A DNA stretch of 45,604 nt from Mayfieldus sp963841445 (GTDB lineage Bacteria; Actinomycetota; Thermoleophilia; Solirubrobacterales; 70-9), in contig CAWJCP010000008.1 of the NCBI GenBank assembly GCA_963841445.1, forward strand, positions 1 through 45,604, given 5' to 3'. Positions 25,676 to 32,676 of this stretch are shown here, one piece after another. Made by a program: the position numbers and the translations under genes. The number at the start of each line of letters is the position of its first letter. Within the stretch, counting starts at the first letter, position 1. The notes beneath the pieces were generated by a model. It saw nothing but the letters and a program-made list of their open reading frames with translations, did no database searches and was not told where the DNA came from.

Positions 25676-26686
25676 ATGGCGCCTCGCTACCCTGTGCCCG
25701 TGAGCTCAGGAGCCGCAGGAGCCGACTCGCCCAGCGCGTCGCCGAGCAGGGTGCTGCTGGCGGCGCCGCGCGGTTACTGCGCGGGCGTCGATCGCGCCGT
25801 GCAGACGGTCGAGCACGCGCTCGACCTGCACGGCCCGCCGATCTACGTTCGCAAGGAGATCGTCCACAACAAGCACGTCGTCGAACAGCTCAGCGAGCGC
25901 GGGGCGATCTTCGTCGACGAGGAGACCGAGGTGCCGGAGGGGGAGATGGTCGTCTTCTCGGCCCACGGCGTCGCGCCCGCTGTGCACCGCAACGCCGCGG
26001 TCCGCAGCCTGCGCACGATCGACGCGACCTGCCCGCTGGTCACCAAGGTCCACGTCGAGGCCCGCAAGTTCGCCGCCGACGGCTACACGATCATCCTGAT
26101 CGGCCACGCCGGCCACGAGGAGGTCGAGGGGACGACCGGGGAGGCGCCCGAGAGCATCCTCCTGGTCCAGAGTGCCGACGAGGTCGACGAGCTGCAGATC
26201 TCCGACCCCGAGAAGGTCGCCTTCATCACCCAGACGACCCTTTCGGTGGACGAGACGACCCAGATCATCGAGCGGCTTCGCGCCCGCTTCCCGAAGATCG
26301 TCAGCCCGAAGTCAGACGACATCTGTTACGCGACCACGAACCGCCAGATCGCCGTCAAGCAGCTGGCAAAGCAGTGCGAGCTGGTCCTGGTGATCGGCTC
26401 GACCAACTCCTCGAACTCGAACCGGCTGGTCGAGGTGGCGCGCGAGCACGGAGCCGCCTCGCACCTGATCGACAACCATCGTCAGGTGCGCGACGAATGG
26501 CTGCAGGGGGTCGAGACGGTTGGCATCACCTCGGGCGCCAGCGCTCCCGAGGAGCTGGTCGAGAGCCTCGTCGAGTCGTTCAGGGAGCGCGGGGTCGCGG
26601 ACGTCTCGGAGCTGCGAACCGTCGACGAAGACGTTCGCTTCATGCTTCCGAAGCAGATCCGCTCAGAGCTGGCCGGTCGCGTCTAG
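25676..26686 (+). CDS. ispH: 4-hydroxy-3-methylbut-2-enyl diphosphate reductase (IspH)
   Basis: 336 residues of IspH/LytB, the last enzyme of the MEP isoprenoid pathway, which makes IPP and DMAPP with a 4Fe-4S cluster. The three cluster cysteines are C35 (PRGYCAGV), C119 (DATCPLV) and C217 (DDICYAT). FSAHGV, GHAGHEEVEGTTGEA and SNSNRLVEVA fit substrate-binding loops. The N-terminal 24 residues are low-complexity. An internal GTG near 25697 is an alternative start. It overlaps the convergent padR-like gene: both stop codons share the bases CTAG at 26683-26686. IPP feeds carotenoids, consistent with the carotenoid oxygenase nearby, though that link is inference. Confidence 0.95.
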   Translation: MAPRYPVPVSSGAAGADSPSASPSRVLLAAPRGYCAGVDRAVQTVEHALDLHGPPIYVRKEIVHNKHVVEQLSERGAIFVDEETEVPEGEMVVFSAHGVAPAVHRNAAVRSLRTIDATCPLVTKVHVEARKFAADGYTIILIGHAGHEEVEGTTGEAPESILLVQSADEVDELQISDPEKVAFITQTTLSVDETTQIIERLRARFPKIVSPKSDDICYATTNRQIAVKQLAKQCELVLVIGSTNSSNSNRLVEVAREHGAASHLIDNHRQVRDEWLQGVETVGITSGASAPEELVESLVESFRERGVADVSELRTVDEDVRFMLPKQIRSELAGRV

Positions 26687-27225
26687 CCCGGGCTCGGCGC
26701 GGTCTTGTCGGGACCCTCGCGAACTCGCGACCAGAAGCGGATGTATTCCCGCTCGTGGCCGATTCCCGCCTCGAGCGCGAGACGCATTCCCTCCGACATG
26801 TCGGTCTGCTGGATCAGCTCCTGATAGGAGTGCAGGCGCCGCTCGTGCCGCTCGAGCTGGGTCACGGCGAGCGAGGCAGGGTCGGCGCCGCAGAAAAGCT
26901 TCAGAAAGCCCGGATCGCGCAGCTCGGATTGGTTCGTGTCCGGGTCCGCTCGCCACTCCTTGAGCGCTTTGCGCCCCGCCGCGGAGAGCCGGTACACGCG
27001 CCGCCGCCGCCCACCCTTCTCCCTGCGCTCGTCGAGCAGGCCCGCCTCCGCGAGCCGTGCGCACTCCGTGTAGAGCTGGGTGTGCGGGATCGACCAGAAG
27101 TGGAAGATGCTCACCTGGGCGATCTGCTTGAGCTGGTATGGAGTGGCGGGCTCGAATGAATCGAGCAGGCCGAGCACCGCGTAGGAGGTGTCGCTGAGTC
27201 GCGGGGTTGACATTGCCATGACCAT
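26683..27225 (-). CDS. PadR-family transcriptional regulator
   Basis: 180 residues. The winged-helix part (YAVLGLLDSFEPATPYQLKQ, HTQLYTECARLAEAGLLDE, RRRRVYRLSAAGRKALKEW) matches PadR. The C-terminal half (residues 100-170) is a longer helical domain with LHSYQEL, as in PadR subfamily 1 with dimerisation helices. It diverges from the carotenoid oxygenase gene with 45 bases between. Several ATGs are possible (27225, 27219, 27213) and none has a clear ribosome site. PadR regulators typically repress a neighbouring gene, so control of the oxygenase and of itself is likely. Confidence 0.85.
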   Translation of the reverse strand: MVMAMSTPRLSDTSYAVLGLLDSFEPATPYQLKQIAQVSIFHFWSIPHTQLYTECARLAEAGLLDERREKGGRRRRVYRLSAAGRKALKEWRADPDTNQSELRDPGFLKLFCGADPASLAVTQLERHERRLHSYQELIQQTDMSEGMRLALEAGIGHEREYIRFWSRVREGPDKTAPSPG

Positions 27226-27236
27226 ACAATACGGTC

Positions 27237-27250
27237 CGAACGGTTCGAAC
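27237..27250. promoter_or_regulatory. Palindromic operator between padR-like and carotenoid oxygenase genes
   Basis: CGAACGGTTCG at 27237-27247 is a perfect palindrome around one base, and it overlaps the palindrome GTTCGAAC at 27243-27250. The pair lies midway between divergent starts, 45 bases apart, and is the only symmetric element there. An AGGAGG ribosome site at 27261-27266 follows for the oxygenase gene. Confidence 0.5.
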
Positions 27251-27270
27251 TGAACGATTCAGGAGGCATT

Positions 27271-28695
27271 ATGAGCACAGCTACCGCCGCTCCCGCCGTC
27301 ACCGCCCGCCACGGCTTCGATTCGCTTGAGCAGGAGACCCGCATCGACAGCGTCCCGGTCCAGGGCAAGCTTCCCGCTTGGCTGCAGGGATCGCTGATCC
27401 GCACCGGCCCGGCGAAGTGGGAGGTCGGCGATCGGGCCATGAATCACTGGTTCGACGGATTCGCGATGCTGCACCGCTTCTCGTTCGAAGACGGTGAGGT
27501 CGCCTACGCGAACCGCTTCCTGGAGAGCCGCGCCTACCGGGCGGCCCGCGACGAGGGCAGCCTCTCCTACTCGGAGTTCGCCACCGACCCTTGCCGCTCG
27601 CTCTTTCAGCGGGTCACGGCGATGTTCTCGCCGAAGCTGAGCGACAACGCGAACGTGAGTCTCGTCAAGCTCGGCGAGCGGTTCATCGCGATGACCGAGA
27701 CGCCGATCCCGGTCCAGTTCGACGCCGACACGCTGGCCACGGCGGGTGTCGCCTACGAGGTGCCGGGGCTGCTCACCACCGCCCATCCGCACCTCGATCG
27801 GGCGAGCAAGGGAATGCTCAACTACGCCGCCAAGCTCGGGCCGCGGACCAGCTACCGGTTCTTCCTGCTGCGGCCGGGCGAGGAGGCGCCGGAGGTGATC
27901 GCCGCGAAACCCGTCCGCGAGCCCGCCTACATGCACTCGTTCGGGCTCAGCGAGCGCTGGCTCGTTCTGGCCGAGTTTCCGTTCGTGGTCAACCCACCGC
28001 GCCTTGCGTTCAGCGGCCGCCCATACATCGAGAACTACCGCTGGAAGCCGGAGCTGGGAACGCGGTTCCAGCTCTTCGATCGCGAGACGGGGGAGGCTGC
28101 CGGCCCGTTCGAGACCGACGCGCGGTTCGCCTTCCATCATGTCAACGCATACGACGACGGAGACGAGGTGGTCGTCGACGTCTGCACCTATCCCGACGCG
28201 GGAATCGTCGAGGACCTCTATCTGGAGAAGCTGCGGGCCGGAAAGCCGATCGCGTCGGCGCAACTGGAGCGCTTCCGCATCTCGCCCGGGCGGGGGACGT
28301 TGAGCAGCGAACGGCTGATCGACGAGTCGATCGAGCTGACGAAGATCAACTACGGCAGGTGCAACGAACGCCCCTACCGCTACGTCTGGGGGGTGGGCGT
28401 CAGGGACACCTGGATCGATCAGATCGTCAAGGCGGATCTCGAGGAGCATCGCTGCGCGGTGTGGTCCGAGGAAGGATGCTTCCCGGGCGAGCCGGTCTTT
28501 GTCGCGGCACCCGAGGCTGATGACGAGGACGATGGTGTGCTGCTTTCGGTCGTCCTCGACGGCCGCAAGGGCAACTCCTTCCTGCTCGTGCTCGATGCCG
28601 CGTCGCTCGAGGAGCTGGCCCGCGCCGAGGTTCCGCACCACATCCCCTTCGGCTTCCACGGCGCCTTTACCGAGAGCGTCGTCGCCAACGGTTGA
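27271..28695 (+). CDS. Carotenoid oxygenase (CCD/RPE65 family)
   Basis: 474 residues of the seven-bladed propeller carotenoid cleavage family. The four iron-binding histidines are recognisable: H172 or H174 in TTAHPH, H222 in YMHSFG, H289/H290 in AFHHVNAY and H463 in FGFHG. The N-terminus (LPAWLQGSLIRTGPAKWE, MNHWFDGFAMLHRF) is that of bacterial and animal BCO-like enzymes. It cleaves a double bond in carotenoids or apocarotenoids with O2; the substrate is unknown. AGGAGG lies four bases before the ATG. No signal peptide is visible. Control by the divergent PadR gene is probable. Confidence 0.93.
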   Translation: MSTATAAPAVTARHGFDSLEQETRIDSVPVQGKLPAWLQGSLIRTGPAKWEVGDRAMNHWFDGFAMLHRFSFEDGEVAYANRFLESRAYRAARDEGSLSYSEFATDPCRSLFQRVTAMFSPKLSDNANVSLVKLGERFIAMTETPIPVQFDADTLATAGVAYEVPGLLTTAHPHLDRASKGMLNYAAKLGPRTSYRFFLLRPGEEAPEVIAAKPVREPAYMHSFGLSERWLVLAEFPFVVNPPRLAFSGRPYIENYRWKPELGTRFQLFDRETGEAAGPFETDARFAFHHVNAYDDGDEVVVDVCTYPDAGIVEDLYLEKLRAGKPIASAQLERFRISPGRGTLSSERLIDESIELTKINYGRCNERPYRYVWGVGVRDTWIDQIVKADLEEHRCAVWSEEGCFPGEPVFVAAPEADDEDDGVLLSVVLDGRKGNSFLLVLDAASLEELARAEVPHHIPFGFHGAFTESVVANG

Positions 28696-28725
28696 CAGCC
28701 CCGTTGATGAGGAGGCGGACGAGCC

Positions 28726-28731
28726 CCTAGG
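28726..28731 (+). repeat. Left target duplication CCTAGG
   Basis: CCTAGG here matches CCTAGG at 29902-29907 in direct orientation, at the two ends of the IS element. IS481 elements are known to duplicate a six-base NCTAGN target. Confidence 0.75.
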
Positions 28732-28766
28732 CTGAACAGACTCCGAGATATCGCGACGGTCGCGAC

Positions 28767-29753
28767 TCATCTCGGCTCCATCTTGCGAGCACCGTAGACG
28801 AGGTCGGCGGGAGGCCGACCTCGGGTGTTTCTGCCCTGGTGCTCGCGGCGCTTGTTGTATTCGTCGAGGTAGATCTCGAGCTCCTGGCGAAGGCCGGTGA
28901 AGCGAACCTGCAGGTAGCGGGCGAAGGCCGGGCGCCAGCACTCCTCAAGGATCGTGCGGTGAAGGCGCTCGACGTGGCCGTTGGTCTGCGGGCGCCCGGC
29001 GCGGATCTTGGTCTGGGTGGCTCCCAACTCACCGATCGCCTTGCCAAAGCGCCCGGCGCTGAACTCGTTGCCGTTGTCGGTGAGCACCCGCTCAAGGCAC
29101 CAGCCGGCGGCCTGCAGCTCGCGGGCGACGCGGCGGGCGAAGGCCGAGGTCTGGGGCTGGGTTGGGTTGTCGGCGGGGCAGACCACCAGCTCCGCCCAGC
29201 CGTAGGAGGAGAAGGTGTCGCAGGCGGTGAGCTGCCAGACCGCGCCCTTGGTCCCGTGCAGCCGGCCGACGAAGAAGCAGTCAAAGCCGACCAGCTGGCC
29301 CGGGCGCTCGGAGTCGATCCTGGGCTCTGGCTCGGGCTCTCGAGGCGGCTCATAGGGTGCCCGGTGGCCGGCGATCAGGGCCAGCCGCGCCCTGCGTGTG
29401 GAGAGCCCGTGGCGGCGCAGCACCTTCCAGACGCCGTTCGGGGAGACCTCCAGGCCGCCCCACTCGGGGCGCCGCAGCCGGGCCGAGATCCGCTTCGGCC
29501 CGAGCCCGGCGTGCCCGAGAGAGAAGGCGAGGATCCGCTCCTCGACCATCGCCGGGATCTGGTTGGGCATCCGGGGGCGCCGGCGCTCTCTGGGGCGGAG
29601 CATCTCAAGGCCAGAGGCCTCGACCTGGGGCTTCCAGCGGTAATAGGTCGAGTGGTGCACCCCCATCGCCCGGCAGGCGGGCCGGACCCCGATCTCCGCG
29701 GCCAGCGAGAAGAGGCGCAGCCGATAGCCGAACAGCACGTCATCCTGGGTCAT
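28767..29753 (-). CDS. IS481-family transposase
   Basis: 328 residues. The N-terminal third is helix-turn-helix (ACRAMGVHHSTYYRWKPQ, then GHAGLGPKRISARLRR and VWKVLRRHGLSTRRARL). The catalytic core is an integrase fold with DDE residues D158 (GFDCFFVGRLHG), D226 (LTDNGNEF) and E262 (NGHVERLHR), a DD35E spacing. All three are intact, so the enzyme may be active. The ATG at 29753 is chosen because AAGGGAG lies five bases upstream; a longer start 12 codons earlier lacks such a site. It cuts and rejoins DNA at the element ends. Confidence 0.93.
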   Translation of the reverse strand: MTQDDVLFGYRLRLFSLAAEIGVRPACRAMGVHHSTYYRWKPQVEASGLEMLRPRERRRPRMPNQIPAMVEERILAFSLGHAGLGPKRISARLRRPEWGGLEVSPNGVWKVLRRHGLSTRRARLALIAGHRAPYEPPREPEPEPRIDSERPGQLVGFDCFFVGRLHGTKGAVWQLTACDTFSSYGWAELVVCPADNPTQPQTSAFARRVARELQAAGWCLERVLTDNGNEFSAGRFGKAIGELGATQTKIRAGRPQTNGHVERLHRTILEECWRPAFARYLQVRFTGLRQELEIYLDEYNKRREHQGRNTRGRPPADLVYGARKMEPR

Positions 29754-29810
29754 CGCGACTCCCTTCCGAACTTCATTGCCGTGAAGCACGGAGCGTGAGT
29801 CGCCAAGCGG

Positions 29811-29840
29811 ACGACCCCCTGCCCTCGGGCAGGGGGTCGT
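29811..29840 (-). terminator. Very stable hairpin upstream of transposase start
   Basis: A perfect 14-base stem (ACGACCCCCTGCCC and its complement) closes a two-base loop, 58 bases before the transposase ATG. It may stop transcription entering from outside, or hide the ribosome site in read-through RNA, as hairpins near the ends of other IS elements do. Confidence 0.6.
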
Positions 29841-29863
29841 CCCACTTGAAGACGTCTATCGAT

Positions 29864-29883
29864 CCCCCGGAAGGTGTCGGGGG
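29864..29883 (-). terminator. Second hairpin near right end of the IS
   Basis: CCCCCG, eight bases, then CGGGGG. It lies just inside the right inverted end, upstream of the first hairpin in transposase direction. It may act with it to block read-through transcription. Confidence 0.4.
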
Positions 29884-29901
29884 AACTCGGAGTTAGTTCA
29901 C

Positions 29902-29907
29902 CCTAGG
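29902..29907 (+). repeat. Right target duplication CCTAGG
   Basis: Direct copy of the left-flank CCTAGG. It supports insertion by an IS481-type transposase and recent intactness of the element. Confidence 0.75.
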
Positions 29908-29928
29908 TCGCCGGGCAGCCTGGCAGGC

Positions 29929-30579
29929 CTATCGAGACAGCGCGGTCTCCGGAAGCCGCTCGCAGAGCTCGCGGACCGACTCGAAGACGGCGACCGCGCC
30001 GGACTCGCGAAGCTCGGCCTCCGAGAACCCGCCGGTGAGGACGGCGATCGTCCTCACGCCCGCACCCTTGGCAGCCTCTACGTCCCAGGGCGTGTCGCCG
30101 ACCATCACCGCGTCCTCGGCTTCGACCTTCTGAAGCGCGACATGGACCAGATCGGGCTCGGGCTTGGTCGCCTCGACGTCGGCCGACGTGGTCCAGGCGT
30201 CGACTAGCTCACGGCAGTCGAGCAGCTCGAGGTAGTGCTCGACCTCCTCCTCCTTCGCCGAGCTGGCCAGAACCACCGATTGGCCCGACTCGCAGAGCGC
30301 CACGATCAGGTCGCGGGCCCCCTCCATCGGCTCGACCTCGTCGATCAGCTCCACGTAGAGGCCCTTCTCGGCCTCGCGGACCTCGTCGCCACGCTGCTCC
30401 TCGAACTCGTCGCCGGCAAGCGCGGAGACGACTTGGTCGCCGCCCATCCCGAGGTGGCGGTGGATGCGCCAGACCGGCAGGATCAGCCCGCACCCTCGGA
30501 AGGCGCGGTACCAGGCAATCGCATGCTGATAGTTGGTGTCGACGAGGGTGCCGTCGATGTCGAGGATCGCTGCCGGCAT
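29929..30579 (-). CDS. HAD-superfamily phosphatase, phosphoglycolate phosphatase-like
   Basis: 216 residues. Motif I is LDIDGTLVDTN with both aspartates present, motif II is VLASSAKEEE, the motif III lysine lies in ATKPEPDL, and motif IV is VMVGDTPWDVEAA. A cap domain occupies residues 15-90, the C1 type found in phosphoglycolate phosphatase and beta-phosphoglucomutase relatives. It should be a working small-molecule phosphatase; the substrate is unknown. It diverges from the MoxR gene with 40 bases between. The IS element inserted just after its stop and leaves it whole. Confidence 0.85.
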   Translation of the reverse strand: MPAAILDIDGTLVDTNYQHAIAWYRAFRGCGLILPVWRIHRHLGMGGDQVVSALAGDEFEEQRGDEVREAEKGLYVELIDEVEPMEGARDLIVALCESGQSVVLASSAKEEEVEHYLELLDCRELVDAWTTSADVEATKPEPDLVHVALQKVEAEDAVMVGDTPWDVEAAKGAGVRTIAVLTGGFSEAELRESGAVAVFESVRELCERLPETALSR

Positions 30580-30619
30580 GCGTTGGGGGCTACCCGCTGC
30601 GAGCGCCTACCATTCCGCC

Positions 30620-31570
30620 ATGGCCACGACGCCGAAGCTCGACCCATCGGCGGTGGCCGATCTGGCCGAACGGCTGCGTGGCAACGTCAAGGCGGCGATC
30701 AAGGTCTCCGATGCCGTGCTGCGCGATCTGCTCGCCGCCCTGCTCGCCGAGGGGCACGTGCTGATCGAGGATCCCCCCGGGGTGGGCAAGACGGCGCTCG
30801 CGCGCGCCCTCGCCCGCTCGATCGACGCCGAGTATGCGCGAATCCAATGCACCGTCGACCTTCTTCCCGCCGACGTGGTCGGCGCCAACGTCTTCAACCA
30901 GCGGGAGTCTCGTTTCGACTTCCATCCCGGGCCGGTGTTCGCGAACGTCGTCCTCGTCGACGAGATCAACCGCGCCTCGCCGAAGACCCAATCCGGCCTG
31001 CTCGAGTGCATGCAGGAGGGACGGGTCACGGTGGAGGGCAGAAGCCACGAGCTCGCCCGCCCGTTCCTGGTCATCGCTACCCAGAACCCGGTCGAGTACG
31101 AGGGCACCTACCCGCTCCCCGAGGCGCAGCTCGACCGCTTCATGCTGCGGATCGCGCTCGGCTATCCGGGCGCCGCGGAGGAGGCCGAGATGCTCGATCA
31201 GCAGGCCGAGCGAGACCGCGTGCTCGACGTCTCGCCGGTCGCTGACCTTTCCACCCTGACCGCCGCCCAGGCCGCGGTCGGGCTCGTGCACGGCAGTGAG
31301 TCGCTGCGCCGCTACGTGGTCGCCCTCTGTGAGGCAACCCGGGGCGACGCCCGGGTCGAGCTCGGCGCCAGCCCTCGGGCCGGGCTGCTGCTGTTCCGGG
31401 CCGCGAAGGCACTGGCCGCGATCGACGGCCGCGATCACGCGCTGCCCGACGACGTGCAGTCGCTCGCGCGCTCCGCGCTCGCGCACCGCTTGCTCCTGCG
31501 GCCCGGGGTGCCGCCGGAAGAGCGCGGTGCGGTGATCTCCTCCGCGCTGGAGCGAGTTCCAGCTCTCTGA
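30620..31570 (+). CDS. MoxR-family AAA+ ATPase
   Basis: 316 residues. Walker A is DPPGVGKT at 51-58, Walker B is VVLVDE at 110-115, and sensor 1 is VIATQNPVEYEGTYPLPEAQLDRF, all typical of MoxR/RavA chaperone-like ATPases. The C-terminal lid domain follows from about residue 215. MoxR proteins act with von Willebrand factor or DUF58 partners to mature protein complexes. Here a DUF58 gene follows after 8 bases, then a transglutaminase gene, a widespread three-gene set. The start ATG at 30620 is chosen because the upstream frame overlaps the divergent HAD gene. Confidence 0.92.
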   Translation: MATTPKLDPSAVADLAERLRGNVKAAIKVSDAVLRDLLAALLAEGHVLIEDPPGVGKTALARALARSIDAEYARIQCTVDLLPADVVGANVFNQRESRFDFHPGPVFANVVLVDEINRASPKTQSGLLECMQEGRVTVEGRSHELARPFLVIATQNPVEYEGTYPLPEAQLDRFMLRIALGYPGAAEEAEMLDQQAERDRVLDVSPVADLSTLTAAQAAVGLVHGSESLRRYVVALCEATRGDARVELGASPRAGLLLFRAAKALAAIDGRDHALPDDVQSLARSALAHRLLLRPGVPPEERGAVISSALERVPAL

Positions 31571-31578
31571 GAATCGCG

Positions 31579-32676
31579 ATGACCCGGATGCGCGCCACTT
31601 GCTCTCTCGCGGCGGCGCTGCTGCTTGCCGGCGCTGCCTTTGACTCGCCCTCGCTTTACGTGCCCGGGATCGGGCTGTTGTTGCTGGCCGGCACGGCGAT
31701 CGCTTGGGTGGGGGCGGCAGTCCGCGGGGCGTCGGTCGAGCGGCAGGACGGAGCATGGAGCGTCGTCGAGGGGGAGCCCTACCGGCTCCAGACCCGAGTT
31801 CGGCCGGGCCGCATCAGGCCTCCGCAGGCGCGCGTGAGCGATCCGTTGCTCGAGCGTTCGATCCGGGTTGACCCCTCCTTCGGAGCCCTGGAGGCCGAGA
31901 CGCGCTTCGAGCGGCGCGGACGCCGGCTGCTTCCACCGGCAGCCCTGGAGATCAGCGACCCGTTCCGGCTACGGGTCGCGAGGCTGGTCGGCTCCGAGCG
32001 GCCCGCGGTCCTCGTCCTGCCCCGGGTCGAGGCGGTCACGGCGCCGGTGCTGGGCGGTCGCCTCTTGCGAGGAGCCGGTGGGACCGGGGCCGGCGGGGAG
32101 GAGGGTGGCCTCGACGCCGCGGCGGTCGACTTCGAGCTCGATGGCCTGCGCTCCTACCGGGTTGGCACGTCGGCCTCGCGGATCCATTGGCGCAGCGCCG
32201 CTCGCAGCGGCGAGCTGGTCGAGCATCGACTGGTCTCCGGAGGCGGCTCGGACCCGCTGCTGGTCCTCGACGCTTACCGGCCCGATGGTCGCGAGGCGCT
32301 CGACCGCGCCGTCCGCGCCGCTGCCTCGCTCTGCGTTGCCCTAGCCCGCGCCGGGGGCTGCAATGTCCTGCTTCCGGACCGGGCGCGCCCGGTCCGGCTC
32401 GACCCGAGCCTGCGGGCCTGGCCCGAGCTTCACGCTCGGCTGGCGATGGTTGAGGGATCGAAGCGGATGCCGCGCCCCCCGCGGCGCGGATCGGTCGCCT
32501 ACTGGGTCAGCGCTTCGCCGCAAGCCCGCGCCAACGCCGCCGCCGCCGGCGTTCGCGCCGGCGTCCTGGTGACTCCAGGCGACCCGGAGGCGCATGACGT
32601 CTCCTCGCTCGCCGGCTGCCGAGCTCGCGCGATCGAGCGTGACCCGAGCGAGTCACCGACGACGAGGGCCGCATGA
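31579..32676 (+). CDS. DUF58-domain membrane protein
   Basis: 365 residues. Two membrane segments at about 9-25 and 29-48 are followed by an extracytoplasmic or cytosolic beta region. The DUF58 signature lies at 188-209 (LDGLRSYRVGTSASRIHWRSAAR). DUF58 proteins are partners of MoxR ATPases, with a vWA-like fold. It is coupled to the next gene by an ATGA overlap at 32673-32676. The Arg/Glu/Ser-rich C-terminus is probably disordered. The biochemical role is not established for the family. Confidence 0.85.
   Translation: MTRMRATCSLAAALLLAGAAFDSPSLYVPGIGLLLLAGTAIAWVGAAVRGASVERQDGAWSVVEGEPYRLQTRVRPGRIRPPQARVSDPLLERSIRVDPSFGALEAETRFERRGRRLLPPAALEISDPFRLRVARLVGSERPAVLVLPRVEAVTAPVLGGRLLRGAGGTGAGGEEGGLDAAAVDFELDGLRSYRVGTSASRIHWRSAARSGELVEHRLVSGGGSDPLLVLDAYRPDGREALDRAVRAAASLCVALARAGGCNVLLPDRARPVRLDPSLRAWPELHARLAMVEGSKRMPRPPRRGSVAYWVSASPQARANAAAAGVRAGVLVTPGDPEAHDVSSLAGCRARAIERDPSESPTTRAA

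Larger units (their letters stand above)
28732..29901 (-). mobile_element. IS481-like insertion sequence, complete
   Basis: The element is about 1170 bases with one transposase gene. Its imperfect inverted ends (28732-28749 and 29884-29901) share TGAAC, then ACTCCGAG after two variable bases, in opposite orientation. Both ends are flanked by CCTAGG, matching the NCTAGN target type of IS481. It sits between two convergent genes, leaving both intact. Two hairpins lie upstream of the transposase start. Confidence 0.85.
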
